Assembly (NCBI RefSeq): GCF_020662265.1
Contig: NZ_VEWM01000132.1
Span: 1 to 64,000, forward strand
DNA from: Psychrobacter sp. I-STPA6b
GTDB lineage: Bacteria > Pseudomonadota > Gammaproteobacteria > Pseudomonadales > Moraxellaceae
Length of the DNA stretch: 64,000 nucleotides
Reading direction: 5' to 3'
Positions 17,854-28,397 of this stretch are shown here, piece after piece. Both the position numbers and the translations under genes were made by a program. The notes under the pieces are model-generated. The model was not told where the DNA came from. It saw only the letters and a list, made by a program, of their open reading frames with translations, and made no database searches. The first letter of the stretch is position 1, and the number at the start of each line of letters is the position of its first letter.

Positions 17854-18753
17854 TTATTGTGAGTTTGCAGGTAATGGTGGCTTCTTGTTGAACCATTTTT
17901 CATAAATCTCATCATAAGTACCATTTTGATGTACTTTTTCTAGACCGCTATTAATTTTATTTAGCAGTCCTGCATTACTTTTCTTCACAAGAAAGCCCCA
18001 CTCCCAAACTGGAAACTGTGGGTCTTTGACAATGACGAAAGACTCATCATTGTTAAGCTGGTCTTTATACTGATAAATATCATAATCTAAACGCACCTCA
18101 GCATCTGAGACATACGTCGCTTTACCAGACATTAAATCTTGTAGAGCAAGGTAACTGCTGTCACTTTGTACTTTATTATTTTTTGCCGCAAAAAACTCGT
18201 CAAAAAATGCATCATTCTCACCACCAATCGCTACTGCTACGGTACCATTTTCAATATCTGGATACGAAGTTGGGTTGGTTTTATTAGAACTTTGCAAAGT
18301 TAATAAAGACATTGGAGAGCTATAGTAAGGCGTAGAGACACCATAATTCTGGCGACGCTCATCAGTAATCCACACAGAGGATGCAATAATATCAGCCTTA
18401 CCTTCTTCTAATTCACTAAATAACACTACCCATGGGCGCGACTGAAACGCAACATCAAAGCCTTCTTCTTTCCCGATTGCTTTAAGCAAATCTACATCAA
18501 ATCCAATGATATTTCCTTTCTCGTCTAAATACTCAAAAGGAGGGTAGCTGGCATTACTCACCACTCGATACGTCGTTTCAGCAGTGCTATTTGTTACCGT
18601 ATTATCACTGGTTTCTGAAGTCGTTTCTTCTTGTTGCTTCGTTGTAGACTGATTACATGCAGTACAACATAGCAGTGTCACAGACACACTAAGCAATACT
18701 TTGGGGAGCTGAGCAAACCAGTGGTTTGTTGAATTTCTTATGGTTAGCTGCAT
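17854..18753 (-). CDS. Amino-acid ABC transporter substrate-binding lipoprotein
   Basis: A 299-residue extracytoplasmic solute-binding protein of family 3. A signal peptide ends at a lipobox-like CTAC (weak consensus). A Ser/Thr/Glu-rich linker follows, then the SBP_bac_3 fold: YPPFEYLDEKGNIIGFDVDL, SRPWVVLFSELEEGKADII, and WITDERRQNYGVSTPYY near residues 120-150. It probably binds a polar amino acid. No permease or ATPase gene is adjacent, so it is an orphan. Start chosen at ATG 18753 behind AAAGG, not the upstream TTG. Confidence 0.85.
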   Translation of the reverse strand: MQLTIRNSTNHWFAQLPKVLLSVSVTLLCCTACNQSTTKQQEETTSETSDNTVTNSTAETTYRVVSNASYPPFEYLDEKGNIIGFDVDLLKAIGKEEGFDVAFQSRPWVVLFSELEEGKADIIASSVWITDERRQNYGVSTPYYSSPMSLLTLQSSNKTNPTSYPDIENGTVAVAIGGENDAFFDEFFAAKNNKVQSDSSYLALQDLMSGKATYVSDAEVRLDYDIYQYKDQLNNDESFVIVKDPQFPVWEWGFLVKKSNAGLLNKINSGLEKVHQNGTYDEIYEKWFNKKPPLPANSQ

Positions 18754-19267
18754 AGTTATACCTTTAATTATTAAGTGCAAAAATATTTATTGAGTATATG
18801 AAGTGCAAAACATCATGATATAGTAAACAAACTACAAATTTGTGATGATGAATGTTCAACAGTTCCTATCTTTCTTCATCAACAATCATTCACATTGTCA
18901 CCATAGCATGCCATACCTTGGGAGTACTGATTCATATATACCAGCTATTGTCAAAAAAATAAACTTTATATCCATTTATTCATAGCAATACTGCTTATAA
19001 AATAACATTATCATATTATCATAAAGACTCGTATATATACTGTCCAAAGGACTCCTGAAGGTATCATAATCTAATAAATAGCACCTTAATACAAGTAGAT
19101 AAAAAGAAAATAATATCTCTTTAACTATGGACTATCACACAATACGACAAACAGCGTCGCCAATAATATTTATAGACTTTTCTATTACTTCAATTTGCTT
19201 TAGGATAACTGCTATTATGCAAAGTTATCCATAACCCCTATTTTATATTTATAATCAAGTGACCTTT
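18754..19267. other. Divergent intergenic region upstream of parC
   Basis: A 514-base AT-rich gap. It should hold promoters for the binding-protein gene and parC. I find no gene, RNA or clear operator. An isolated TTATCCATA near 19217 is a poor DnaA-box match. Confidence 0.45.
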
Positions 19268-21547
19268 ATGCCAGATTTAGCGACTACCAGCAACCCCGCC
19301 CTTGACACCCGTTCGGTTGCCGAATTTACCGAGCAAGCCTATCTGAACTATGCCATGTACGTCATCATGGATAGAGCCTTGCCACATATTGCCGATGGGC
19401 TAAAACCAGTACAACGGCGGATTGTCTATGCCATGAGTGAGCTTGGGTTAAAATCCTCTGCCAAGCCCAAAAAATCTGCCCGTACCGTTGGTGATGTCTT
19501 GGGTAAATACCACCCACATGGTGACACCGCTTGCTATGAAGCGATGGTGCTAATGGCACAGCCCTTTAGCTACCGCTATCCACTGATTACTGGACAAGGC
19601 AACTGGGGTAGCCCTGACGACCCAAAATCCTTTGCTGCCATGCGTTATACTGAGGCAAAAATGTCCGCCTATGCCAATACCTTGCTGACAGAATTGGGGC
19701 AAGGAACGGTCGATTGGCAAGATAACTTTGACGGCTCAATGCAAGAGCCTGTTACCTTACCTGCCCGCTTGCCCAATATTTTACTCAATGGTACAACAGG
19801 TATTGCCGTTGGTATGGCAACCGACATTCCACCACACAACCTCAATGAAGTGGTACGAGCTGCCATTCGCCTGCTAAAAAATCCAGAACTGTCGGTCAAG
19901 CAATTAACCCAATCTATTCCTGCCCCTGACTTACCGACCAAAGCAGAAATCATCACCGATAAAAAAGACTTACAAGCGATGTATGAAACGGGGCGTGGTA
20001 GTTATAAAATGCGTGCTACCTATCATATTGATAAAAAACAAAAAAATCTGGTCATTATTGATGCCCTACCCTACCAAGTATCGGGCAATAAAATCCAAGA
20101 GCAAATCGCTAAGTTAATGACCGATAAAAAACTGCCGTGGGTCACTGATATCCATGATGAATCCGACCATGAAAATCTTTGCCGTATCGTTTTAGAGTTG
20201 CGTTCCACTCGGGTCGATGTAGAACGGGTAATGAGTCATTTATTTGCCAGTACCGACTTAGAAAATAACTATCGAGTCAACCTCAATATGATTGGCTTAA
20301 ATGGCAAACCACAAGTTAAAAACCTTAAAGAGATATTAAGTGAATGGCTATTATCTCGCCGACAAGTGGTCACTCGCCGTTTGCAATTTCGCCTTGATAA
20401 AATTGATAAACGCTTGCATATCTTGGCAGGTTTGCTGATTGCTTATCTGCACATTGACGAAGTTATTCGTATCATTCGTGAAGAGGACGACCCTAAAGCT
20501 GAGCTAATGAGCCGTTATGGGTTAAGCGAAATCCAAGCCAATGCCATTTTAGACATTCGTTTGCGTCAACTGGCAAAACTTGAAGAAATTGAGCTAAAAC
20601 AAGAGCAAAGCGAATTAGAAACCGAACGGGCAAAAATCCAAGAACTGCTCGATAATCCTGATAGCCTAACTCAGCTGATGATTGACGAGCTTACCGCCGA
20701 TATGAAAGAGCATGGTGACGAACGTCAATCACCAGTGGTTGAGCGTGAAGAGGCACAAGCGTTAAAAGAGTCCGACCTTGTACCCAGTGAACCCATCACC
20801 GCTATTTTATCCAAAGCAGGCTGGATACGGGCGGCCAAAGGACATGATGTGGACGCAGCAGGTATGAGTTACCGCTCAGGCGACAGTTATCAAGCCCACG
20901 TCAATGGCAAATCCAATGAAAAAATCTATATTTTAGACAGTACAGGACGCAGTTATAGTATTGACGCACATACTCTAGCCTCAGCTCGGGGACAAGGCGA
21001 CCCTTTGACCAGTATTTTAAAACCACCCGCAGGTGCAAGATTTGAACAACTCTTAGCAGGCGATGATAAACAGCGAATTATTCTTGCCAGCTCACAAGGT
21101 TATGGCTTTATCAATCAGCTTGGCAACCTTGATACCAACCAAAAAGCGGGGAAAAATATCATTAATTTTGCCGATGATGCACAGCTACTCACTGTCTGCA
21201 AAATCGACACAAAAGACGCAACTGCCGAGTCGGACGAAACAAATGCTCCTGCTCAAGACCAAGTGGCTGTGGTGACATCAGCAGGTTATCTGTTAATTTT
21301 TGATTTAGAGGAACTACCCGAACAGGCTCGAGGTAAAGGTAACAAACTGATTAATCTAAAAGACGGCGAAGAAGTTGTGGCTGTAACAACCTTACACCAT
21401 AAGGACAGTTTGACCATCACCGCAGGTAAACGTCATGTCACCTTAAAACCAATGGATTTGGCAAATTACACCAGTAAACGCGGCAATCGGGGCAGTCAAC
21501 TACCCAGAGGCTTTCAAAATGTTAGTGGGGTTGAAGTGGTTGAGTAA
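19268..21547 (+). CDS. parC: DNA topoisomerase IV subunit A
   Basis: A 759-residue ParC, the DNA-cleaving subunit of topoisomerase IV, which decatenates daughter chromosomes with ParE. The catalytic Tyr lies in AAMRYTEAK at about residue 127. The quinolone-resistance region reads [16 protein letters not shown]; Asp and Cys sit in the DTAC positions. The C-terminal part is the beta-pinwheel domain. The start is ATG 19268 or the GTG nine bases upstream; neither has a strong ribosome site. parE is not in the window. A long hairpin terminator follows. Confidence 0.97.
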   Translation: MPDLATTSNPALDTRSVAEFTEQAYLNYAMYVIMDRALPHIADGLKPVQRRIVYAMSELGLKSSAKPKKSARTVGDVLGKYHPHGDTACYEAMVLMAQPFSYRYPLITGQGNWGSPDDPKSFAAMRYTEAKMSAYANTLLTELGQGTVDWQDNFDGSMQEPVTLPARLPNILLNGTTGIAVGMATDIPPHNLNEVVRAAIRLLKNPELSVKQLTQSIPAPDLPTKAEIITDKKDLQAMYETGRGSYKMRATYHIDKKQKNLVIIDALPYQVSGNKIQEQIAKLMTDKKLPWVTDIHDESDHENLCRIVLELRSTRVDVERVMSHLFASTDLENNYRVNLNMIGLNGKPQVKNLKEILSEWLLSRRQVVTRRLQFRLDKIDKRLHILAGLLIAYLHIDEVIRIIREEDDPKAELMSRYGLSEIQANAILDIRLRQLAKLEEIELKQEQSELETERAKIQELLDNPDSLTQLMIDELTADMKEHGDERQSPVVEREEAQALKESDLVPSEPITAILSKAGWIRAAKGHDVDAAGMSYRSGDSYQAHVNGKSNEKIYILDSTGRSYSIDAHTLASARGQGDPLTSILKPPAGARFEQLLAGDDKQRIILASSQGYGFINQLGNLDTNQKAGKNIINFADDAQLLTVCKIDTKDATAESDETNAPAQDQVAVVTSAGYLLIFDLEELPEQARGKGNKLINLKDGEEVVAVTTLHHKDSLTITAGKRHVTLKPMDLANYTSKRGNRGSQLPRGFQNVSGVEVVE

Positions 21548-21562
21548 ATAGCTCATGCAATT

Positions 21563-21598
21563 AAAAAGTCATAATGTACTTATCCATTATGACTTTTT
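21563..21598 (+). terminator. parC terminator (bidirectional)
   Basis: A perfect 14-base-pair stem (21563-21576 with 21585-21598) with an 8-base loop and T5/A5 ends, 16 bases after the parC stop. Confidence 0.9.
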
Positions 21599-21726
21599 AT
21601 TATAACTTTATTTAACATTTATTATTAATAATACATTAAATATATTAATATATCTCTGTTAATTAAGATTTTTTACTATATGGAATAAACCATAATTTAG
21701 AGAGACTGAGGTATTTATAAGACAAC

Positions 21727-22437
21727 CTACAAGATTTTCTCTCCAATAATCCCCACCAAAAATCCTAATGTTGCCCCTAATGAGGTTAAATGGCTATCTG
21801 TAATTTCACTACTCTCAGGAATAATATCTTCTATCAATAGATAAAGAATTCCGCCACTAGCAAAGGTCATAAGGTGAGCTGTCAAATCGGTATGCTCTCG
21901 TAAAAAGAAATGCCCAATCAATGCTGAGATAATACCAAAAAAGCTTAGGAAGAAGAATATAACCAAAACCTTTTTGGCAGTATAGCCACTGTGGACCAAA
22001 TCCCGAAAAGAGTTAAACGCTTCAGGTAAGTTTTGTAGCCCAATAAACACTGCCAATAAGGTTGCCATGCTCGGCTCAATCGCAAACACCGCACCCAATG
22101 CAATCGACTCTGGAATAAAATCCATCATCATTGCCAGTAATGTTGAAGTTTGTCCACCTTTTTGGTGCAGATAACGGTCAATAAACATAAACAGTACTGC
22201 ACCAACCACAAATGAGCTTGCCATACCCATTAATGACAGCTCTTCTAAACCCTTAGGTATCAGTACTAAAGCAACAGCAGATAAAATAATACCTGCACCA
22301 AAAGACATCAGTGTATGCACAATCTGCTGTTTAAATGGATTACTCCCTAAATAATGCTCAAAAGTACTGGCTAATAGCCCACCAATAAAAACAGTAATGC
22401 CTGCAAATCCAGAAAATAAAACAAGCTGTAATAGCAT
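21727..22437 (-). CDS. ZIP-family metal transporter with altered metal-site motifs
   Basis: A 236-residue protein with eight hydrophobic segments in the ZIP fold. The usual HNxPEG of helix 4 reads DFIPES, and the helix 5 motif reads QNLPEA. The acidic Glu residues are kept, while the first His is Asp and the neighbouring Asn is Phe. The substrate (Zn, Fe, Mn or other) and direction therefore remain uncertain. I prefer the ATG at 22437, seven bases after AAGGA; the ATG at 22443 abuts that sequence. It converges on parC. Confidence 0.75.
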   Translation of the reverse strand: MLLQLVLFSGFAGITVFIGGLLASTFEHYLGSNPFKQQIVHTLMSFGAGIILSAVALVLIPKGLEELSLMGMASSFVVGAVLFMFIDRYLHQKGGQTSTLLAMMMDFIPESIALGAVFAIEPSMATLLAVFIGLQNLPEAFNSFRDLVHSGYTAKKVLVIFFFLSFFGIISALIGHFFLREHTDLTAHLMTFASGGILYLLIEDIIPESSEITDSHLTSLGATLGFLVGIIGEKIL

Positions 22438-22549
22438 TATCATTCCTTATATTTATCTTTAAGAGTTTATTAGATAGCTTAAATTCAAATATTATGCTCA
22501 CAGCTTAACATGTTCTTTCTCTACAAAATATAACTATCCCAAGAACAAA

Positions 22550-22575
22550 AAAGGCTGAGGAATACCTCAGCCTTT
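22550..22575 (-). terminator. dsbA terminator
   Basis: An 11-base-pair perfect stem (22550-22560 with 22565-22575) with a 4-base loop. On the minus strand it ends in CCTTTTTTG, about 90 bases after the dsbA stop. Confidence 0.9.
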
Positions 22576-22663
22576 CTATTCTATATGACGCTAATATGAT
22601 TTTAGACAGCTAAAATAATCAACATATCAGCTCATTAGTGAATTTGTACTTATTTGTTCGTAC

Positions 22664-23305
22664 TTATTTGCTTGCTTGTTTTTCTGCACGCACTTTATTG
22701 ACTAAGAAATCAACCACTTGTGGTACTTTTTCGCCTTCACCTTGTACTACATATTTACCTTGTACAACCACAGCAGGAACACCTGTTAGCTGATAGCGTT
22801 TTGCACCTGCTTTTGAGCGCCCAATCTTAGTACTGACTGCAAATGAGTTATATAAGCTGTTAAATTTCTTTTGGTCAACACCTTGTGAGCCATACCATTC
22901 AGCCAATGAATTTTGGTCAAATAGACGCTTACCATCCACTTGAATGGCCTTAAATAAGGCTTCATGTGTTTTGTCTTGATAGCCAAGTAACTGTGCTGCA
23001 TAAAATCCACGAGCATTGGCTTCCCAAACTGGGTTCAGTGCTGCTGGTGTTTGCATAAATACAACATCGCTAGGCTTAGTTGCTGCCCATTTTTGCATAT
23101 ATGGCTCTAAGTTATAACAGTGTGGACAACCATACCAAAAAAACTCACGAACGATAATTTTATCGCCTGTAATGTTTTCTGGATTATCCAAGACAGTATA
23201 GTCTGTTCCAGCATTAAACTGGGCGGCATTGGCTGGCAAAGAAGCTAGCCCAACAGCAGAAGCAAGTGTTGCTAATGCAAAACCATATTTTGTGTTAATT
23301 TTCAT
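22664..23305 (-). CDS. dsbA: Periplasmic thiol:disulfide oxidoreductase DsbA
   Basis: A 213-residue DsbA with a signal peptide (cleavage after about residue 28, PANA), the active site CPHC at residues 60-63 (FFWYGCPHCYNLEP), and the cis-proline loop GVPAVVV near the C-terminus. It introduces disulfides into secreted proteins; type IV pilus components encoded elsewhere in the window are typical clients. Start at ATG 23305 behind AAGGAAAG; the frame opens one codon earlier at TTG. It is monocistronic, with a strong terminator. Confidence 0.96.
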   Translation of the reverse strand: MKINTKYGFALATLASAVGLASLPANAAQFNAGTDYTVLDNPENITGDKIIVREFFWYGCPHCYNLEPYMQKWAATKPSDVVFMQTPAALNPVWEANARGFYAAQLLGYQDKTHEALFKAIQVDGKRLFDQNSLAEWYGSQGVDQKKFNSLYNSFAVSTKIGRSKAGAKRYQLTGVPAVVVQGKYVVQGEGEKVPQVVDFLVNKVRAEKQASK

Positions 23306-23693
23306 CAATCTTTCCTTATAAGCAGACGATTCAGTTCAGTAGCTTGTCACTTATGCTTGTTTTTTGTATTGTCTGAATGTTGACAATACCTAAATAATAT
23401 TATGGTCAAAATGGGTCTGACGACAGCGCTCATACCCCCATCTTTTCAATTAAAAGTTAAGCATCTCCATATCATACCTTATTTAACCTAGTGATGTGAA
23501 CCGTGAAGCCTATATACAATCTTAAATAACCGTTGTGACGATGTGAGCAAATTTTGCTCTGGTTAACATTAAGGTAACATGCACAAAAAATCTTACTGAT
23601 GATGCCTGCCTCGAAGCATGCTAATATAACAGCTAAAATCATACACCCAATCACATGCCTTTTTTATTTATGCTTTTTTAGCTTGGAGTCATC
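23306..23693. other. Divergent dsbA-ubiG intergenic region
   Basis: A 388-base gap carrying the outward promoters of dsbA and the ubiG block. A possible minus-10 (TAATAT near 23621) precedes ubiG. No gene or structured RNA is recognised. Confidence 0.4.
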
Positions 23694-24479
23694 ATGAGTC
23701 ATACTCAACCATACAACAATAATATGAATACAGATACTACTAATACCATTAATGTCGATGCTGGTGAGATCAGCAAATTTACACGGCTGGCGAATCAGTG
23801 GTGGGATAAATCAGGTGCGTTTGCTACCTTACATCAGATTAATCCATTACGCCTCAACTGGATTGAAGAAAATGTCATTGCAGGTATGGGGTCTGGACTG
23901 ACAGGAAAAACTGTGGTCGATGTTGGTTGTGGTGGTGGTATTTTGACCGAGTCAATGGCAAGACGTGGCGCAGATGCCACTGGTATTGATATGGGTGCAG
24001 AAAACCTTAAAGCAGCACAAATTCATGCTGATCAAAGTGGTCTAAGTGACCGACTGCGTTATCAGCATATTCGTGTTGAGCAGTTTGCTGAAGAAAATGC
24101 TGGCAAATTTGATGTGGTGACTTGTATGGAGATGCTTGAACACGTCCCTGACCCTGCTGCCATTGTGCAGGCATGTTTTCAGTTACTCAAGCCAAATGGT
24201 GTCTTTGTACTATCGACCATCAATCGTAATCCAAAATCGTATCTATTTGCCATCATTGGTGCAGAGTATGTACTGCGATTATTAGATAGAGGCACACATG
24301 ACTATAGCAAATTTATCACCCCTGCGGAGCTGGATAAAATGGCAGTCAATGCTGGCTTTAATCGCCAAGATTTGATTGGTTTGCATTATAACCCCATTAC
24401 CAAACGCTATTGGCTGGCACAAAATGTCGATGTCAATTATATGATGGCGGTTAAAAAGCCTGATGAGCAGTCATCTTAA
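23694..24479 (+). CDS. ubiG: Ubiquinone O-methyltransferase UbiG
   Basis: A 261-residue class I SAM methyltransferase performing both O-methylations of ubiquinone synthesis. The N-terminal FTRLANQWWDKSGAFATLHQINPLRL is the UbiG hallmark. SAM motif I is VVDVGCGGGILTE (about residues 75-87), with MEMLEHVPDP further on. An N-terminal extension of about 25 polar residues is Asn/Thr-rich. It is first in a three-gene block with a MupP-like phosphatase and an SDR, the order known from Pseudomonas. Confidence 0.96.
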   Translation: MSHTQPYNNNMNTDTTNTINVDAGEISKFTRLANQWWDKSGAFATLHQINPLRLNWIEENVIAGMGSGLTGKTVVDVGCGGGILTESMARRGADATGIDMGAENLKAAQIHADQSGLSDRLRYQHIRVEQFAEENAGKFDVVTCMEMLEHVPDPAAIVQACFQLLKPNGVFVLSTINRNPKSYLFAIIGAEYVLRLLDRGTHDYSKFITPAELDKMAVNAGFNRQDLIGLHYNPITKRYWLAQNVDVNYMMAVKKPDEQSS

Positions 24480-24517
24480 TTTATGAATGTTGTTTGATGT
24501 TGTTTAGGGATAAATAA

Positions 24518-25231
24518 ATGCACACTAAAGATAAAAATACCAAAGACATTCACGCCATTTTATTTGATTTGGACGGCACATTGATTGATACGGCACCTGA
24601 TTTTATTCGTATCATCAAAAAAATGTGCGCTAAATATCAACACCCCTGCCCCAGTGAAACTGCTATCCGTGAGCAAGTATCGGCAGGGTCATTTGCAATG
24701 GTACGATTAATGTTTGGCGACAAGTTTGCTGATATATCCAATGATAATCCACAGTTATTGGCATATCGGCAAGAGTTTTTAGATACTTATGAGGCAGATA
24801 TTTGCGTTGATAGTCAGTTATTTTCAGGGTTAGCCTCGATGTTAGACAACATCGAAGCGCTAGATAATCTACCGTGGGGCATTGTCACCAATAAACCCAG
24901 ATATTTAGCAGAGCTATTGTTAGAAAAGCTAGATTTAAACCAACGCTGTAGTGTATTAGTCTGCCCTGATGATGTTAAAAATACCAAGCCTGACCCTGAG
25001 CCGTTATTCTTAGCCTGTCAGCAGTTGGGCGTTGAGCCAAATCAATGTGTGTATGTAGGCGACCATATCCGAGATATTGAGGCAGGCAATCGGGCAGGTA
25101 TGATAACGGTGCTTGCCAGTTATGGCTATATTCCCCCTGAGGATAAAGAGGATTTAAGCGTTTGGGGGGCAGACTTTATTGTCAATAGCCCTGAAGAAAT
25201 GGATAGTTTTGTTGCAAATAGATTATTTTAA
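24518..25231 (+). CDS. mupP: HAD phosphatase, probable N-acetylmuramic acid 6-phosphate phosphatase
   Basis: A 237-residue haloacid dehalogenase-type phosphatase: motif I FDLDGTLIDT (residues 16-25), motif II near VTNKPR, and motif III/IV KPDPEPLF ... VGDHIRDIEAGNRAG. By sequence alone it could be called phosphoglycolate phosphatase. Its position between ubiG and a YciK-like SDR is that of Pseudomonas mupP, whose product dephosphorylates MurNAc-6-P in peptidoglycan recycling. The specific call rests on synteny. RBS AGGGATAAATAA. Confidence 0.8.
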   Translation: MHTKDKNTKDIHAILFDLDGTLIDTAPDFIRIIKKMCAKYQHPCPSETAIREQVSAGSFAMVRLMFGDKFADISNDNPQLLAYRQEFLDTYEADICVDSQLFSGLASMLDNIEALDNLPWGIVTNKPRYLAELLLEKLDLNQRCSVLVCPDDVKNTKPDPEPLFLACQQLGVEPNQCVYVGDHIRDIEAGNRAGMITVLASYGYIPPEDKEDLSVWGADFIVNSPEEMDSFVANRLF

Positions 25232-25264
25232 GACTTATTTTTGAGAAAAATTTTGGAAAACTTT

Positions 25265-26077
25265 ATGGATAACACCACCTCAGCATCATCAACATCAATA
25301 AAAACTCAAACAGCATTCACCCATGAACAAATCCGTCATTATGATGCACCAACAGATTGTTTAAAAGGCAAAAATATTTTGGTCACAGGGGCAGGTGATG
25401 GTATTGGACGAGTAGCCGCACTTACTTATGCCCGCTATGGTGCGACTGTATTATTATTGGGAAAAACCACCAGTAAACTTGAGTATGTCTATGATGAAAT
25501 CGAAGGTTTTGGTGGCGCACAACCTGCCATGCTTCCAATGAACCTTGAGTCAGCAACACAAGCAGAAATGCAACAGCTTGCAACTTTGATTGAAAAAGAG
25601 TTTAACACCTTAGATGGTGTCTTGCATAATGCTGGTATTTTGGGTCAGCTAACTCCGCTTGAGATGTATGATACTGATACTTTTAACAAAGTAATGAAGG
25701 TAAACTGTACCGCTACTTTTATGCTGACCCAGTCTTTATTACCTTTATTAAAGTCATCAGCGCATGGCTCTGTTGTATTTACCACCAGCTCAGTTGGCAC
25801 ACATCCTCGGGCATTTTGGGGAGCGTATGCACTGTCCAAACAAGCGGTCGAGGGTATGAGTGACATCTTTACACAAGAGACGCAAAATACCACCAACCTA
25901 CGTTTTAATTGTATCAATCCTGGGGCAACCCGTACCAATATGCGCGCCCATGCTTACCCTGGTGAAAATCCAATGACCTTAAAAACGCCTGAAGACATCA
26001 TGGCAGGTTATGTGTGCTTGATGAGTGATGACAGTATCGGCGTACGTGGTCAGGTGATTAATCTACAACCAAAATAA
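25265..26077 (+). CDS. Short-chain dehydrogenase/reductase (YciK-like)
   Basis: A 270-residue classical SDR: the NAD(P) motif LVTGAGDGIG (about residues 41-50), NAG (HNAGILG), catalytic Ser (FTTSSVGTHP) and YALSK. It closely follows the mupP-like gene. The YciK family has no firmly proven substrate; the conserved link to ubiG suggests a house-keeping role. I take ATG 25265, preceded by TTGGAAAAC, over the TTG at 25241. The N-terminal 20 residues are Ser/Thr-rich and non-conserved in appearance. Confidence 0.9.
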   Translation: MDNTTSASSTSIKTQTAFTHEQIRHYDAPTDCLKGKNILVTGAGDGIGRVAALTYARYGATVLLLGKTTSKLEYVYDEIEGFGGAQPAMLPMNLESATQAEMQQLATLIEKEFNTLDGVLHNAGILGQLTPLEMYDTDTFNKVMKVNCTATFMLTQSLLPLLKSSAHGSVVFTTSSVGTHPRAFWGAYALSKQAVEGMSDIFTQETQNTTNLRFNCINPGATRTNMRAHAYPGENPMTLKTPEDIMAGYVCLMSDDSIGVRGQVINLQPK

Positions 26078-26176
26078 TCCGCTATAATCTCTTGTTTTTT
26101 AGATATTTTTTAGTTAAATGACTAAACTCATAATATCTGAGCTCACAATATAAAAAAGACTTTGATGGGAAATTCT

Positions 26177-27721
26177 ATGACCACACAATCTCAATCTGCA
26201 CCACATTCACCACAACCTGCCCATGAGCGCACCCACGCTTCTGAGCAACAAAACGCTAACACCGATACAACTAATGACAATTCGACAAGCATACTAGACG
26301 CTAATACTTCAAATGTCAGTACATCTGCTATTCAGTCTATTTTAACGGCTTTAACTGAGCAGTATGGCTTTGATGACAGCCAAATCAAAACGGACTCCGA
26401 CAGCCTAGAATACTGGGGTAAAGATTGGACAAAGCACTTTGCCCCTGCCCCCTCTGCGATTTTATTTCCAAAATCTACCGAGCAGGTACAAGCTATTGTT
26501 CGCCTTGCCAATGAACATCATATCGTCCTAACCCCAAGCGGTGGGCGTACAGGATTATCAGCAGGTGCCGTTGCGTCTCGTGGGGAAATGGTCGTTAGCC
26601 TTGATAAAATGAATAAAATTGGCAAGTTTTATCCTGCTGACCGTATGGTTGAGGTGGAGGCAGGTGTTATCACTGAACAACTACAACAGTTTGCTGAGGA
26701 GCAAGGCTTATATTACCCAGTGGATTTCGCCTCTGCTGGCTCAAGCCAGATTGGTGGTAATATCGGCACCAATGCAGGTGGTATCAAAGTCATCCGTTAT
26801 GGTATGACCCGTCAATGGATATTGGGTTTGACGGTGGTCACTGGTAAAGGTGATATTTTGCACCTTAACCGTGGAATGATAAAAAATGCCACAGGTTATG
26901 ATTTACGTCATTTATTTATTGGCTCTGAAGGTACACTGGGTATCGTCACACAGGTACAAGTGAAGTTAGAGCGTGCGCCACAAGATTTGACAGTGATGGT
27001 CTTGGGTGTCGATGAATTTGACCATATTATGCAAACTCTATCTGCTTTTCAGGCACAGATTGACCTTACTGCCTTTGAGTTTTTTGACAGTGTGGCTATT
27101 GATAAAGTCTTGGCAACGGGACATGTTCAAGAGCCGTTTGAGACTCGCACAAAATACTATGCCCTGATTGAATTTGAAGCACCATATGAACCCATTATGG
27201 ATAAAGCCATGCAAATTTTTGAGCATTGTATGGAAAATGGCTGGGTCATTGATGGAGTAATGAGCCAAAGTATCGCTCAAGCTACTGAGCTATGGAAATT
27301 ACGCGAGTATATTTCTGAGACCATTTCAGTCTTTACCCCTTACAAAAATGATGTCTCAGTGCTGATTAGCCATGTGCCAAACTTTATCCACGATATCGAA
27401 AGCGTGGTTAATAGCAATTATCCTGATTTTGAGATTTGCTGGTTTGGTCATATCGGTGATGGAAACTTACACCTTAATATCCTAAAACCTGAGTCACTTT
27501 CTAAAGAAGACTTCTTTGCAAAATGCCAGACAGTGAATGACCATGTGTTTGAAGTAGTTCAAAAATATCAAGGCTCTGTCTCTGCTGAACATGGTGTGGG
27601 TATGACCAAAAAACCCTATTTGCATTACAGCCGTAGCCAAACAGAAATTGAATATTTACGAGCAATTAAGCAGGTATTTGACCCCAATGGCATCATGAAT
27701 AAAGGCAAACTATTTGATTAA
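26177..27721 (+). CDS. FAD-linked D-2-hydroxyglutarate dehydrogenase-type oxidase
   Basis: A 514-residue FAD_binding_4 oxidoreductase with VPSGG-like TPSGGRTGLSAGAV, the long VDFASAGSSQIGGNIG and TNAGGIKVIRYGMTR blocks, and a C-terminal HIGDGNLHLNI and AEHGVGMTKK. The match to Pseudomonas D-2-hydroxyglutarate dehydrogenase is strong throughout; that enzyme oxidises the by-product of SerA. Glycolate or D-lactate oxidase is the alternative. The first 45 residues are a polar, His/Asn/Thr-rich extension. Start at ATG 26177 behind GGGAA. Confidence 0.85.
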   Translation: MTTQSQSAPHSPQPAHERTHASEQQNANTDTTNDNSTSILDANTSNVSTSAIQSILTALTEQYGFDDSQIKTDSDSLEYWGKDWTKHFAPAPSAILFPKSTEQVQAIVRLANEHHIVLTPSGGRTGLSAGAVASRGEMVVSLDKMNKIGKFYPADRMVEVEAGVITEQLQQFAEEQGLYYPVDFASAGSSQIGGNIGTNAGGIKVIRYGMTRQWILGLTVVTGKGDILHLNRGMIKNATGYDLRHLFIGSEGTLGIVTQVQVKLERAPQDLTVMVLGVDEFDHIMQTLSAFQAQIDLTAFEFFDSVAIDKVLATGHVQEPFETRTKYYALIEFEAPYEPIMDKAMQIFEHCMENGWVIDGVMSQSIAQATELWKLREYISETISVFTPYKNDVSVLISHVPNFIHDIESVVNSNYPDFEICWFGHIGDGNLHLNILKPESLSKEDFFAKCQTVNDHVFEVVQKYQGSVSAEHGVGMTKKPYLHYSRSQTEIEYLRAIKQVFDPNGIMNKGKLFD

Positions 27722-27794
27722 TTATCCTGAGTAAATAACATTTTTTTAACTTAACAGCTTTGTTTAACTTAAAAGTAGAAAAGAGCATCCACCA

Positions 27795-28397
27795 ATGAGC
27801 CTAACCCAAGCAACTGCAACGTTTATTGGTCGGATGCTTACTGCCTTATTCAAACTTATTTTATGGTTATCATTACTGGCGATACTTATCTTTAGTGTCC
27901 CACCAATACGGCAAACTGTCTTACCCTATATTGACCAAACCATCAGTCAAATCACCCATTTACGCCAATATCATCAGCTATTACAACAAGACCTACCAAC
28001 TGAAAATAGCCTACCTAACCCCTTACCTTCTCGCCACCTCACCGATACATGGGGTGCAGCACGTAGTGGCGGACGCAAGCATGAAGGCATTGATATCTTT
28101 GCACCTCGAGGCACACCCATTCATGCCACCACACACGGTATTGTGCGTAAAGTTGGTATTGATAGATTGGGAGGGAATGTAGTCAGTATCATAGGGCCGG
28201 GTGGTGCTGGGCATTATTATGCCCATCTTGAGGAATATGGTGATATCCGTGAAGGTGACTGGGTAGAGCAAGGTGATATTATTGGCTATGTCGGTGATAG
28301 TGGCAATGCTAAGGGAACGCCAACACATGTTCATTATGGTATTTATATTCAGGGTAAAGCGGTCAATCCCTACCCTCTGCTAATTAAGTCTTCTTAG
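27795..28397 (+). CDS. Membrane-anchored M23 metallopeptidase
   Basis: A 200-residue protein: one N-terminal membrane helix (about residues 12-38), then a LytM/M23 domain. Zinc ligands lie in HEGIDIFAP (His and Asp, about 96-100) and in HVHYG (about 178-182), with the intervening His in GHYYAH. All ligands are present, so it should be an active peptidoglycan endopeptidase in the periplasm. Its 3' end overlaps the phoR 3' end by 14 bases on the opposite strand. Confidence 0.88.
   Translation: MSLTQATATFIGRMLTALFKLILWLSLLAILIFSVPPIRQTVLPYIDQTISQITHLRQYHQLLQQDLPTENSLPNPLPSRHLTDTWGAARSGGRKHEGIDIFAPRGTPIHATTHGIVRKVGIDRLGGNVVSIIGPGGAGHYYAHLEEYGDIREGDWVEQGDIIGYVGDSGNAKGTPTHVHYGIYIQGKAVNPYPLLIKSS

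Noticed and set aside
19214..19226. Single DnaA-box-like TTATCCATAA before parC
   Set aside because: An isolated imperfect match with no cluster, DnaA gene or origin features nearby.
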